Shown here piece after piece: positions 26,152 through 34,375 of a stretch of DNA of 64,000 nucleotides. Position 1 is the first letter of the stretch. Each line of letters starts with the position of its first letter. Source of the stretch: Gemmatimonas sp. Lineage in GTDB: Bacteria > Gemmatimonadota > Gemmatimonadetes > Gemmatimonadales > Gemmatimonadaceae. Location: contig JAAVWC010000009.1 of assembly GCA_023910675.1 (NCBI GenBank), positions 1-64,000 of the forward strand. Direction: 5' to 3'. The notes under the pieces are model-generated. The model was not told where the DNA came from and did not search any database. It was given only the letters and a program-made list of their open reading frames with translations. The position numbers and the translations under genes were made by a program.

Positions 26152-26737
26152 TCACGCCTGCGGGTGCGCCTGCCGGTACACCCTCTTGAGCCGCTCCACG
26201 CTCGTATGCGTTTAGATCTGCGTCGTGCTAATGCTCGCGTGCCTCAGCAGTTCCTGCACCGCACGCAAGACGACCAGCTTTCACGCCGCCCAGTTGCAGC
26301 AACAGCGCGTCACGCTTGACCAGGTAGTTGCGCGAGGCGCGTTGCGCGTGGTCACCGAGCGGCACGAGGCGTTCCTTGCCCCCCTTGCCGCGCACCTTCA
26401 CTTGCTGCAACACGAGATCGAGCTCGGGCAAATCGATACCGCACAGCTCCGACAAACGCCGCCCGCTCGAGTAGAACAGCTCAAGCATGGCCAGATTGCG
26501 CACATCGGTGAACTCCAGACTCTGCGCGCGCGTGGTGGCATGCTGCATGAGCGTCTCGGCCTGCTGCTTATCGAGGTACGCCGGTAGTGTACGCGGGAGT
26601 CGCGGTGAGCGGACCGCGCGCAGGATTGATGTCGACTCGCTCGTCGCGGTGCATCCACCGATAAAGGCTGCGCACCGCTGACAGCTGACGCGCAATGCTG
26701 ACGCGCAATGCTGACGCGCAATGCTGACGCGCAATGC
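26152..26737 (-). pseudogene. Decayed duplicate of the xerC recombinase gene
   Basis: Nearly the same DNA as the intact xerC at 27011-27967 over most of its length, so a fairly recent copy. Damage: the N-terminal 80 codons are gone; a 13-bp unit present once in xerC is repeated four times at the broken end; an internal 167-bp block coding for the H-x-x-R catalytic box is deleted exactly between two GCACCGCGCGCA repeats of the intact gene; and the catalytic tyrosine codon is now TAA (26212-26214 on the plus strand). It cannot make a working recombinase. Confidence 0.9.
26685..26736. repeat. Four tandem copies of a 13-bp unit
   Basis: CTGACGCGCAATG is repeated at 26685, 26698, 26711 and 26724. 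The intact xerC has one copy at the matching place, so this is an expansion in the dead copy. Confidence 0.95.
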
Positions 26738-26877
26738 GGCGCGTGGCGTGTGCGTTCTCAAAATTCTGTCGCGGTTTTTCTCTAAACTCTGTCGCAGGCT
26801 GAGCCATACGCCCCACGTTTGCGCCGTTCCCACGGGACCGGACCCGTGTCATCGGGAGGTGCAGGAGGATACTCAGC

Positions 26878-27006
26878 ATGTTGGATCGACACGCCGTGCA
26901 GGCGTTACTCAAGACCGGACACTTAAACTCACCACCCGCAACTGATCAGCTTCGGGTTGTGGGTTCAGGTTTTGCGTTTTGGGTGTATCGCGCGGGTGGC
27001 TGCTAA
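26878..27006 (+). mobile_element. Possible 5' remnant of an IS21-like transposase gene
   Basis: A short reading frame preceded by GGAGGTGCAGGAGG, a strong ribosome site. It starts MLDRHAVQALLKTGH, similar to the first residues of IstA-type IS21 transposases (helix before the DNA-binding motif), and then runs into unrelated sequence and stops at 27006. The flanking upstream stretch has two CTGTCGC repeats (about 26765-26795), which could be part of an IS end. Only a trace, so the family call is tentative. Confidence 0.35.
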
Positions 27007-27010
27007 CGCT

Positions 27011-27967
27011 TTACGCCCGCGGGTGGGCCCGCCGGTACACCTTCTTGAGTCGCTCCACGCTCGTATGCGTGTAGATCTGGGTCGTGCTAATGCTCGCGTG
27101 CCCCAGCAGCTCCTGCACCGCGCGCAGATCGGCACCGCCGTCGACCATGTGCGTGGCGAACGTGTGCCGCAACGAGTGCGTGGTGAGATCGGCCCCTTCC
27201 CCAACGGCGTCGAGCAACGACACCATGGCGTGCTGCACGGCGCGCGTGCTGATGCGGGTACCCCGCTCACTCAGAAACACCGCACCGCGCGCAAGACGGC
27301 CAGCTTTCACGCCGCCCAGTTGCAGCAACAGCGCGTCACGCTTGACCAGGTAGTTGCGCAAGGCGCGTTGCGCGTGGTCACCGAGCGGTACGAGGCGTTC
27401 CTTGCGCCCCTTGCCGCGCACCTTCACTTGCTGCGACACGAGATCGAGCTCGGGCAAATCGATACCGCACAGCTCCGACAAACGCAGCCCGCTCGAGTAG
27501 AACAGCTCGAGCATGGCCAGATTGCGCACATCGGTGAACTCCAGACTCTGCGCGCGCGTGGTGGCATGCTGCATGAGCGTCTCGGCCTGCTGCCTGTCGA
27601 GGTACGCCGGCAGTGTACGCGGGAGTCGCGGAGAACCGACCGCGCGCGCAGGATTGATGTCGACCCGCTCGTCGCGGTGCATCCATCGATAAAAGCTGCG
27701 CACCGCCGACAGCTGACGCGCAATGCTGCGCTTGGCGAGCCCGCGCCGCGTGAGATGGGCCATGTAGCCGCGGATACTCGTGCGCGATAGCTCGTTCCAG
27801 TCCCAGCCGCCAATGCCGTGCGTCTGCGCCAGCCACGTGGAGAACTCCGTGAGGTCGCGCGTGTACGCCGAGACGGTCTTGGCCGAGAGGTCGCGCTCCT
27901 TGGCGAGATGGGTGAGGAACTCCCCGATCTCGGTGGGGAGCGGCGCGACCTCCGGCGTGTCGCTCAT
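27011..27967 (-). CDS. xerC: Tyrosine recombinase XerC
   Basis: Resolves chromosome dimers at dif together with XerD. The 318-residue protein has an N-terminal SAM-like core-binding domain (about 12-95) and the catalytic domain with R162, K186 (VRGKGRKE), H264 and R267 (HSLRHTFATHM), H290 (LLGHASIS) and Y299 (TQIYTHTS), all present. Its place after trmFO and before hslV is that of xerC/codV in Firmicutes-type clusters, supporting XerC rather than XerD. Start overlaps the trmFO stop. Confidence 0.9.
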   Translation of the reverse strand: MSDTPEVAPLPTEIGEFLTHLAKERDLSAKTVSAYTRDLTEFSTWLAQTHGIGGWDWNELSRTSIRGYMAHLTRRGLAKRSIARQLSAVRSFYRWMHRDERVDINPARAVGSPRLPRTLPAYLDRQQAETLMQHATTRAQSLEFTDVRNLAMLELFYSSGLRLSELCGIDLPELDLVSQQVKVRGKGRKERLVPLGDHAQRALRNYLVKRDALLLQLGGVKAGRLARGAVFLSERGTRISTRAVQHAMVSLLDAVGEGADLTTHSLRHTFATHMVDGGADLRAVQELLGHASISTTQIYTHTSVERLKKVYRRAHPRA

Positions 27968-29322
27968 TACGCCAGCGACGCCACCGCCGCCAGTCCATGC
28001 TCGTCGCGCCAGGCCTGCATGACCGACAGGCCCCGTTCCGCAAAGAGTTCGCGCTTCTTCGTCTTGTCCTTGAGCACCTTGGCCGGCACGCCTTCGAGAT
28101 CGTCGAGCAATCCGAAGTTGGCGTTCATGGGCTGGAAGTGCTTGGGGTCGGCCTCGCGCAGGTACCGATAGAGCGCGCCCATCATGGTGGTGGGCGGCGG
28201 CACCACGGGCTCCTCTCCACGCACCATGCGCGAGAGATTAATGCCGGCGAGCAACCCGGTCGCACTACTTTCGGTGTATCCCTCGACGCCGGTGATCTGC
28301 CCCGCAAAGAGCGTGGTGGGCGCGTCGCGCAGCGCGAGATGCGGCGAGAGCGCCGCCGGCGCGTTCACATACGAGTTGCGGTGAATGCTGCCGAAGCGCA
28401 AGAACTCCGCGTCGGCCAGTCCCGGAATCATGCGGAACACCCGTGCCTGCTCAGGAATGCGCAGCCGCGTCTGAAAACCCACGAGGTTCCACATGCGTCC
28501 TGCACGATCTTCCTGGCGCAGCTGTACCACCGCGTGCGGGCGCGAGCTGCTACGGGGATCCTGCAGTCCAATGGGCCTCATCGGGCCGAAGCGCAGCGAC
28601 TCACGGCCACGACGCGCCATCTCTTCGACGGGCATGCACCCCTCGAAGTACGGCACGCTGTCGAATTCGTGCGCTGTGAACTGGTCGGCGGTGGTAAGCG
28701 CGTCGATGAACGCTTCGTACTCGTCCTTGGAGAAGGCGCAGTTGAGATACGCCCCTTCTTCACTCGCCCCTTCCATCGTTTCCTTGCCCCAGCGCGACGC
28801 GCGGAAGACAACGTCCTGATTGATGGATTCGAGCGAGACCACCGGCGCGATCGCGTCGTAGAACGCCAGCGACTCCACGCCCAGCCGGGTACGAATACGT
28901 TCCGCGAACGCATCGCTCGTGAGCGGGCCGGTGGCGATGATCCCGACTTCGGGGAGCTCCGTCACTTCGTCGCGCGAGACCGTAATGCGCGGGTGCGCAT
29001 GAATGCGATCGTGCACCCCCTGCGAAAAGATTTCGCGATCGACGGTGAGCGCGCTGCCGCCAGGTACGCGCGCGTCGTCGGCACAGGCGAGAATGAGCGA
29101 GCCCAACGTGCGCATTTCCGCCTTGAGCAAGCCGTGCGCGTTGGAGGGCTCGGTGCTCTTGAACGTATTGGAGCAGACGAGCTCGCCGAGCTTTTGTGTG
29201 CGGTGCGCCGCCGTACCGCGCACGCCTCGCATTTCGTGAATGACGACGTCGTGCCCGCGTTCGGCGAGCTGCCACGCCGCTTCGCTCCCCGCGAGCCCGC
29301 CGCCAACTACATGGATACTCAC
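27967..29322 (-). CDS. trmFO: Methylenetetrahydrofolate-tRNA-(uracil-5-)-methyltransferase
   Basis: Folate- and FAD-dependent enzyme that makes m5U54 in tRNA. N-terminal dinucleotide motif VVGGGLAGSEAAWQLAERGH (residues 4-23), EMRGVRGTAAHRTQKLGELV, the CS cysteine region (LVCSNTFKS), GCMPVEEMARRG and ITGVEGYTESSATGLLAGIN near the C-terminus. Length 451 is standard. Overlaps topA (ATGA-type) upstream and xerC downstream, consistent with one operon. Confidence 0.96.
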   Translation of the reverse strand: MSIHVVGGGLAGSEAAWQLAERGHDVVIHEMRGVRGTAAHRTQKLGELVCSNTFKSTEPSNAHGLLKAEMRTLGSLILACADDARVPGGSALTVDREIFSQGVHDRIHAHPRITVSRDEVTELPEVGIIATGPLTSDAFAERIRTRLGVESLAFYDAIAPVVSLESINQDVVFRASRWGKETMEGASEEGAYLNCAFSKDEYEAFIDALTTADQFTAHEFDSVPYFEGCMPVEEMARRGRESLRFGPMRPIGLQDPRSSSRPHAVVQLRQEDRAGRMWNLVGFQTRLRIPEQARVFRMIPGLADAEFLRFGSIHRNSYVNAPAALSPHLALRDAPTTLFAGQITGVEGYTESSATGLLAGINLSRMVRGEEPVVPPPTTMMGALYRYLREADPKHFQPMNANFGLLDDLEGVPAKVLKDKTKKRELFAERGLSVMQAWRDEHGLAAVASLA

Positions 29323-31799
29323 GCCACCTCAGCCACTTCGGCGGCTTCGTCTGGCGACGCGACATCCCACTCGTTCGTGCACTTGAGGCACTTCCGGAAG
29401 GTGCCGCGCGTCTTGTTGCTCTTGGCTTCGGCGCCCACGTAGCCACACTCCGGGCACACCTCGGCGACGGGCTTGTCCCACACGACGAAGTCGCAGTTGG
29501 GATAGTTCTCGCAGCCGTAGAACGCCTTGCCGCGCTTCTTGGAGCGACGCTCGGCGATTTCCCCACCATCCTTGGGACACTTGACGCCCGTGGGCATGCT
29601 GCGCGTGCCGCGACACTTGGGGAACTTGCTGCACCCCAGGAAATCGCCGGAGCGCCCATGGCGGATGACCATGGGTTCGCCGCACTCCTGACACATGTAC
29701 TTCGTGAGTTCGGCCGGCTTCTTCTCACCCTTGATGGGGCGCGTGTACTTGCAGACCTTGGGGTGATTTTCGCACGCGACGAACGGCCCGAAGAAGCCAC
29801 CCTTGGCGACGAGCTTGCCGCCACATTCGGGGCAGCGTTCCGTGGCCAGTGCCGACAGATCGTACGCTTCGCCGATCAGCTGCGGCAGATCGTCGTCGTG
29901 CAGATTCTTCTTGATCTTCGACCACTCTTCGCCGAGGACCTCGATCCAGTTCGCGTCGCCGTCGGCGATCTTGTCGAGCTCGAGCTCCATCTTCGCCGTG
30001 AAGTGCACGTCGAAGAGGTCGGGGAATTTCTTCACCATGACCTTTTCGACGGTCTCCCCCAACTCCGACGGGAAGAAGCGACGCTGTTCGAGCGCCACAT
30101 AGCGGCGCTCGGCGAGCACCGAAATGATGCTCGCGTACGTGGACGGACGACCGATGCCGAGTCGCTCGAGCTCCTTCACGAGCGACGCTTCGGAGAAACG
30201 CGGCGGCGGCTCGGTGAAGTGCTGGGTGGGCGTAATGGCCTTGACCGGCACCTTCTCGCCCATCTCGAGGAACGGGAGCGCCTGCTCGTCTTCGAGCGCC
30301 TTGGAGTCGCCCTCTTCGCGGGCTTCGCGATAGAGCGCGAGGAAGCCCTGGAACTTGATGACGGAGCCGGTGGCGCGGAACAGACACTGACGGCCCTTGG
30401 TGGCGATGTCGAAGTCGACCGTGGTGGTATCGAACACGGCCGGCGACATCTGCGACGCCATGAAGCGCTGCCAGATGAGCTGATAGAGCTTGAACTGATC
30501 GGCGGTGAGGTACTTCTGCACCTGCTCCGGCCGACGAGTGGGATCGGTGGGACGTACGCCTTCGTGGGCGTCCTGCGCGTTGGCCTTGCCGCTGGGATAG
30601 AGCTGCGGCTGCGGCGACAGATAGTCTTCGCCGAACTGCGTCCGCAGGGCTTCACGCGCGGTGTTGGCGGCGTCTTCACTCACACGCGTGGAGTCGGTAC
30701 GCATGTAGGTGATGAGACCGGTGGCGCCGTCGATGCCGACATCGATGCCTTCGTACAGATCCTGCGCGAGCCGCATGGTGCGCTTGGAGCCGTAGCCGAG
30801 CTTCTTGGCGGCTTCCTGCTGCAGCGTGGACGTGGTGAACGGCGCCGCCGGGTTCTTGCGACGCTCGCGCCGCTTGACCTCGGTGACTTCGAATTCCTTG
30901 CGCCCCTTGAGATCGGCGAGAATGGCGTCGGCTTCGGCGCCGGTCGAAATCTCGGGCTTCTTGCCGTCGACATGGTGCAGCTTGGCCGAGAACGGCTGCT
31001 GCCCCTTTTGCAGGTCGGCGGCAATGCTCCAGTACTCGACGGGCGTGAACGCGCGGATTTCGCGCTCACGTTCGACGATGAGACGCAGCGCGACGGTTTG
31101 CACGCGGCCGGCGCTGAGTCCCTTTTTCACGGTCTTCCAGAGCACCGGGCTGGCCTTGTAGCCCACCAGTCGGTCGAGCACGCGCCGCGCCTGCTGGGCT
31201 TCGACTTTCTTGTTGTCGATATCCATGGGCTTGGCCATGGACTTATGGACGGCGTCCTTGGTGATCTCGTGGAACATCACGCGGCGAATGGGCGCCGAGA
31301 CGGCGTGCCGCTTGGGCTGCGTGAAGTACTGTTCGACGTGCCAACCGATGGCTTCGCCTTCGCGATCAGGGTCGGTCGCGATGAAGATCTCGCGCGCGCC
31401 TTTCGCGATTTTCTTCAAATCCGTAAGGATGTCTTCCTTTCCTTCGATGGTCACGTATTCGGGCGCGAATCCGTGATCGATATCGATACCGAGCTTTTTG
31501 GCCGGCAAATCACGGACGTGACCGACGGTAGCGCGCACGGTGTAGCCGCGCCCCAGATACTTGCCGATGGTTTTGGCCTTGGCCGGAGACTCGACGATAA
31601 CGAGCGACGTACCGCCAGCGGGCGCCGGCTCGAGATCTTCTTCGATCTCCACCGGCGCGGCTTTGCGGGCCGTCACTTTTTTCACCGCGCTCTTTTTGGC
31701 CGCCGCCTTCTTGGCGGGGGCTTTCTTTGCGGCCGTTTTGGTCGCGGACTTGGCCGCGACCTTCTTGGCCGTCTTGGTTGCTGCCTTTTTTGTTGGCAT
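29319..31799 (-). CDS. topA: DNA topoisomerase I with histone-like N-terminal tail
   Basis: Type IA topoisomerase that relaxes negative supercoils. The 826-residue protein starts with an unusual 50-residue Lys/Ala tail (TKKAATKTAKKVAAKSATK...) like histone H1 or bacterial HU-extension proteins. Then comes the TOPRIM domain (LVIVESPAKAKTI ... DPDREGEAIGWH), the active-site tyrosine in ITYMRTDSTRVS, and four C-terminal Cys4 zinc ribbons (CPECGGKL, CQECGEPM, CPKDGGEI, CPECGYVG). The tail probably adds DNA affinity; this is inference. In operon with smg (upstream, 4 bp) and trmFO. Confidence 0.96.
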   Translation of the reverse strand: MPTKKAATKTAKKVAAKSATKTAAKKAPAKKAAAKKSAVKKVTARKAAPVEIEEDLEPAPAGGTSLVIVESPAKAKTIGKYLGRGYTVRATVGHVRDLPAKKLGIDIDHGFAPEYVTIEGKEDILTDLKKIAKGAREIFIATDPDREGEAIGWHVEQYFTQPKRHAVSAPIRRVMFHEITKDAVHKSMAKPMDIDNKKVEAQQARRVLDRLVGYKASPVLWKTVKKGLSAGRVQTVALRLIVEREREIRAFTPVEYWSIAADLQKGQQPFSAKLHHVDGKKPEISTGAEADAILADLKGRKEFEVTEVKRRERRKNPAAPFTTSTLQQEAAKKLGYGSKRTMRLAQDLYEGIDVGIDGATGLITYMRTDSTRVSEDAANTAREALRTQFGEDYLSPQPQLYPSGKANAQDAHEGVRPTDPTRRPEQVQKYLTADQFKLYQLIWQRFMASQMSPAVFDTTTVDFDIATKGRQCLFRATGSVIKFQGFLALYREAREEGDSKALEDEQALPFLEMGEKVPVKAITPTQHFTEPPPRFSEASLVKELERLGIGRPSTYASIISVLAERRYVALEQRRFFPSELGETVEKVMVKKFPDLFDVHFTAKMELELDKIADGDANWIEVLGEEWSKIKKNLHDDDLPQLIGEAYDLSALATERCPECGGKLVAKGGFFGPFVACENHPKVCKYTRPIKGEKKPAELTKYMCQECGEPMVIRHGRSGDFLGCSKFPKCRGTRSMPTGVKCPKDGGEIAERRSKKRGKAFYGCENYPNCDFVVWDKPVAEVCPECGYVGAEAKSNKTRGTFRKCLKCTNEWDVASPDEAAEVAEVA

Positions 31800-31803
31800 C
31801 AGC

Positions 31804-32232
31804 TCAGTGAATCAGGGGACGCTCGCCGCCCATGGCGCCATCATCGAGCCCGACGTCATCCGCCACGGCGCGGATGTCCGCCAGAGTGATGCGGCCGTCA
31901 ACATGGACGAGGGCACGCTCCACCAGGTGTTCGAAGTCGTTCAGAGTCACGGCGCCTGAGTTGTACAACATGAGGAGATATCCCCAGGCGTCCGTAGAAA
32001 ACCGGCCGCGTTCGTGTGGTCCCTGCACCCGCAGCGATGGCACACGTTCACTGTCGGCACCGTTCCATGCAGGCGACGGTTCATTATCGCGGTAGAGCAA
32101 GGAAAGAATCTCACCGATTTGTCGCCGGTCGTATCCTTTTGCCGAAAGGTACGCTTCCACCTCCACGACATCCGTGTCGGCGGCGAACCGTTCCCGCAAC
32201 TCGTTCAAGACCGGCGTCCAGCGATCGTCCAT
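31804..32232 (-). CDS. smg: Smg/DUF494-family protein
   Basis: A 142-residue acidic protein. The N-terminus has V-E-x-Y-L-x-x-K-G-Y-D-x-x-Q-I-x-x-x-L, and the C-terminal half has FSTDAWGYLLMLYNSGAVTL then ERALVHVDGRITLADI, the diagnostic pattern of the DUF494/Smg family (E-L-L-x-x-L-x-x-L-G-x-L-x-x-x-x-R-E-x-V-I-D). Its function is not established, but the gene is often found between dprA and topA, as here before topA. Confidence 0.85.
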   Translation of the reverse strand: MDDRWTPVLNELRERFAADTDVVEVEAYLSAKGYDRRQIGEILSLLYRDNEPSPAWNGADSERVPSLRVQGPHERGRFSTDAWGYLLMLYNSGAVTLNDFEHLVERALVHVDGRITLADIRAVADDVGLDDGAMGGERPLIH

Positions 32233-32235
32233 TTC

Positions 32236-32784
32236 CTAACCTATCCTCGGCGTCCCCTCATGGGCAAGCGCCACGACAGAATCTGTAACCTGTTGCGATG
32301 TAAGAACTTCGACGTTAACCACCAGGTCGGCCCTATTATAGAGGGCACTTCTGGCCTCCCAGAGCTGGCGCATCCGGGCCGGTGGATCGGCATGTTGTAA
32401 CAGCGGCCGGATAATGCGCGATCGGGCAATTCGACGCATCGCTTCCTCGGGGGATACCCGGAGATGGACGATTCGTCCCGGCGGCCTGAGCAGGTCGATG
32501 ACGCCGGCGTTGGTAATCCAGCCGCCGCCGGGCGCCAATACCATTGGCGGCGCAGCCGCAAGTTCCTGTGTGAGAGATACTTCCAGCTCACGGAATACCG
32601 ACTCGCCCTGCTCGGCGAAGAATCTCGACACCGACCGGCCCACCCGGCGCTCGATCTCGACATCGAAGTCGAGGAAGGGGCGGCCCAGCCGCTTGGCGAC
32701 GACCCGCCCGATGGTGGATTTCCCGGCGCCTGGGAGCCCCACCAGCACGAGGTGCCCGTCGATCTGGGCTCGGGATAGGCTCAT
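32236..32784 (-). CDS. aroK: Shikimate kinase
   Basis: Phosphorylates shikimate at the 3-OH in aromatic amino-acid synthesis. The 182-residue protein has Walker A GLPGAGKS (residues 16-23), the shikimate-binding D-F-D-V-E-I-E-R with R-R, the F-R-E-L-E motif and the PGGGWITNAG loop. Start ATG 32784 gives the standard length; the earlier open frame lies over aroC and looks non-coding. It follows aroC by 43 bp, so two consecutive-pathway genes are linked (chorismate synthase then shikimate kinase). Confidence 0.93.
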   Translation of the reverse strand: MSLSRAQIDGHLVLVGLPGAGKSTIGRVVAKRLGRPFLDFDVEIERRVGRSVSRFFAEQGESVFRELEVSLTQELAAAPPMVLAPGGGWITNAGVIDLLRPPGRIVHLRVSPEEAMRRIARSRIIRPLLQHADPPARMRQLWEARSALYNRADLVVNVEVLTSQQVTDSVVALAHEGTPRIG

Positions 32785-32827
32785 GAGCGAGGACGGCGCA
32801 GGGGGGCGACTGGAGCGTCGGGGATGG

Positions 32828-34024
32828 TCAGCGTTCGAGGCGCTCGTCGAGCCGCGCGAGGTATGCCGCCAGGTTCCGCTGGGTCTCCGGCAGCGAATCA
32901 CCACCGAACTTCTCGAGCAGCGCGTCGGCCAGCACGTACGCGGCCATCGCTTCGGCGATGACGCCCATGGCGGGGACGGCGGTGACGTCGCTCCGTTCGG
33001 CGACGGCCTGCGCCGCCTGCCCAGTCGCCAGGTCGACGGTGCCGAGGGGACGCATGAGCGTGGAGATGGGCTTCATGGCCACGCGAATGACGAGCGGTTC
33101 GCCGGTGGTCATACCGCCTTCGGTACCGCCTGCGCGGTTCGTGCGGCGCCGCACATGGCCGGCGCGCGTGCGTCCGGGCGCGGCCTCGATTTCGTCGTGC
33201 ACCTCGGCGCCCCTGCGGCGCGCCGTTTCGAAACCCAGTCCGATTTCGACGCCTTTGACGGCGGGGATGGAGAGCATTGCCTGGCCGAGCCGTCCGTCAA
33301 TCCGCTTGTCCCAGGACACGTGCGACCCGAGCCCCACCGGGAGACCGGTCATGACGACTTCGCAGATCCCGCCCAGCGTGTTCCCCTCTTTTTTGGCGGC
33401 GTCGATGCGTTCGATCATCAGCGCTTCGGCGACGGGATCGAGGGTGCGCAGCGGTGACGCGTCGGAGGCGGCGTTGAGGTCGTCGGGGAGGGTGTCGGGA
33501 CGTGTCGCGTCGACGCCGCCGAGGTGCACCAGGTGCGAGCCGATGTACACGCCGACTTCGCGCAGCAGCACACGGCAGACGGCGCCGGCGGCTACGCGCG
33601 CGGTGGTCTCGCGCGCGGACGCACGTTCGAGAATGTCACGCGCGTCGCTGCGGTCGTACTTGAGAATGCCGGTGAGGTCGGCGTGTCCCGGCCGGACCCG
33701 CGTGACCTGTCGTTTGCGGGGCCCCTCGCCGTCGGCGTCGCGGGGCGCGGGGTCCATGATCTCCTGCCAGTTCTTCCAGTCGCTGTTGCGAATGAGCATG
33801 GAGATGGGCGAGCCGAGCGTTTCGCCCGCGCGCACACCGGAGAGGAGCTCGATGCGATCGGTTTCGATCTGCATGCGGCGACCGCGCCCGTAGCCCTGCT
33901 GACGGCGCGCGAGGTCGACGTCGACATCGGCGGCGAGCAGCGGCACACCGGCCGGCACGCCTTCGAGCAGCGAGACGAGCGCGGGACCGTGCGATTCGCC
34001 GGCGGTAGTGAATCGGAGAGGCAT
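32828..34024 (-). CDS. aroC: Chorismate synthase
   Basis: Last step of the shikimate pathway, needing reduced FMN. Visible family signatures: GESHGPALVSLLEGVPAGVP near the N-terminus, R-R-Q-x-G-Y-G-R-G-R-R-M, R-P-G-H-A-D-L-T-G, the SARETTARVAAGAVCR-like motif, and RTNRAGGTEGGMTTGEPLVI near the C-terminus. Length 398 is normal for the longer Gram-positive-like type. First gene of the aroC-aroK-smg-topA-trmFO-xerC unit; a large palindrome lies in its leader. Confidence 0.96.
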   Translation of the reverse strand: MPLRFTTAGESHGPALVSLLEGVPAGVPLLAADVDVDLARRQQGYGRGRRMQIETDRIELLSGVRAGETLGSPISMLIRNSDWKNWQEIMDPAPRDADGEGPRKRQVTRVRPGHADLTGILKYDRSDARDILERASARETTARVAAGAVCRVLLREVGVYIGSHLVHLGGVDATRPDTLPDDLNAASDASPLRTLDPVAEALMIERIDAAKKEGNTLGGICEVVMTGLPVGLGSHVSWDKRIDGRLGQAMLSIPAVKGVEIGLGFETARRRGAEVHDEIEAAPGRTRAGHVRRRTNRAGGTEGGMTTGEPLVIRVAMKPISTLMRPLGTVDLATGQAAQAVAERSDVTAVPAMGVIAEAMAAYVLADALLEKFGGDSLPETQRNLAAYLARLDERLER

Positions 34025-34324
34025 TGGGGCAACCTACCCAAGCGCCCCACGTATCGGGAGCGGGCTGCCGAGTGACGGAGAGTTCAGATCTGTGAACTGA
34101 GCGCTCAGAACTCAGATCTCCGAACTGAGTTCTGGATAGGCGTGAGAGTCGAGCAACGCAGAGGCGAGCGGCGAGGACCTGCGGTTGGGGAAACCGCCAC
34201 CGCGGGGCCTCGCTGCTCGCCTCTGCGTTGCTCGACTCTCACGCCTATCAAAGGCTGAGTTCTGAGTTCTCGGTCTCGAGTCTTGGTCTGGGTCGCAGAT
34301 GTCAGTTCTCAGTCAGAAAGAATG
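34025..34324. other. Leader region of the aroC operon
   Basis: No gene. About 175 bp of this 300-bp stretch (34097-34270) is a set of nested and alternative inverted repeats described separately. The part next to aroC (34025-34090) shows nothing recognisable besides a purine-poor leader. Confidence 0.6.
34097..34270. repeat. Large palindromic element with alternative pairings
   Basis: Core: 42-bp arms 34135-34176 and 34208-34249, inverted copies with one mismatch, around a 31-base centre that is itself partly self-complementary. Flanks: CTGAGCGCTCAG (34097-34108) is a perfect 12-bp palindrome; CAGAACTCAG (34106-34115) can pair perfectly with CTGAGTTCTG at 34125-34134 or with the same motif at 34255-34264, so two mutually exclusive folds exist. 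It lies upstream of aroC and beyond the terminator of the next minus-strand gene. Could be a palindromic insertion (MITE or REP-like) or a structured mRNA leader. Confidence 0.9.
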
Positions 34325-34348
34325 AAGGGCCCCGTTTCCAGGGCCCTT
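34325..34348 (-). terminator. Terminator after the pilus-locus lipoprotein gene
   Basis: AAGGGCCC and GGGCCCTT, perfect 8-bp arms with an 8-base loop, followed on the minus strand by CATTCTTTCTG. Ends the pilM-Q-lipoprotein transcript, 27 bp past its last stop. Confidence 0.75.
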
Positions 34349-34375
34349 CGTCCTTCAGCAATCAGCAACGGGTGC

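Noticed and set aside
29658..31889. A 743-residue plus-strand open frame over topA
   Set aside because: Antisense shadow of topA, whose catalytic and zinc-ribbon motifs are unmistakable.
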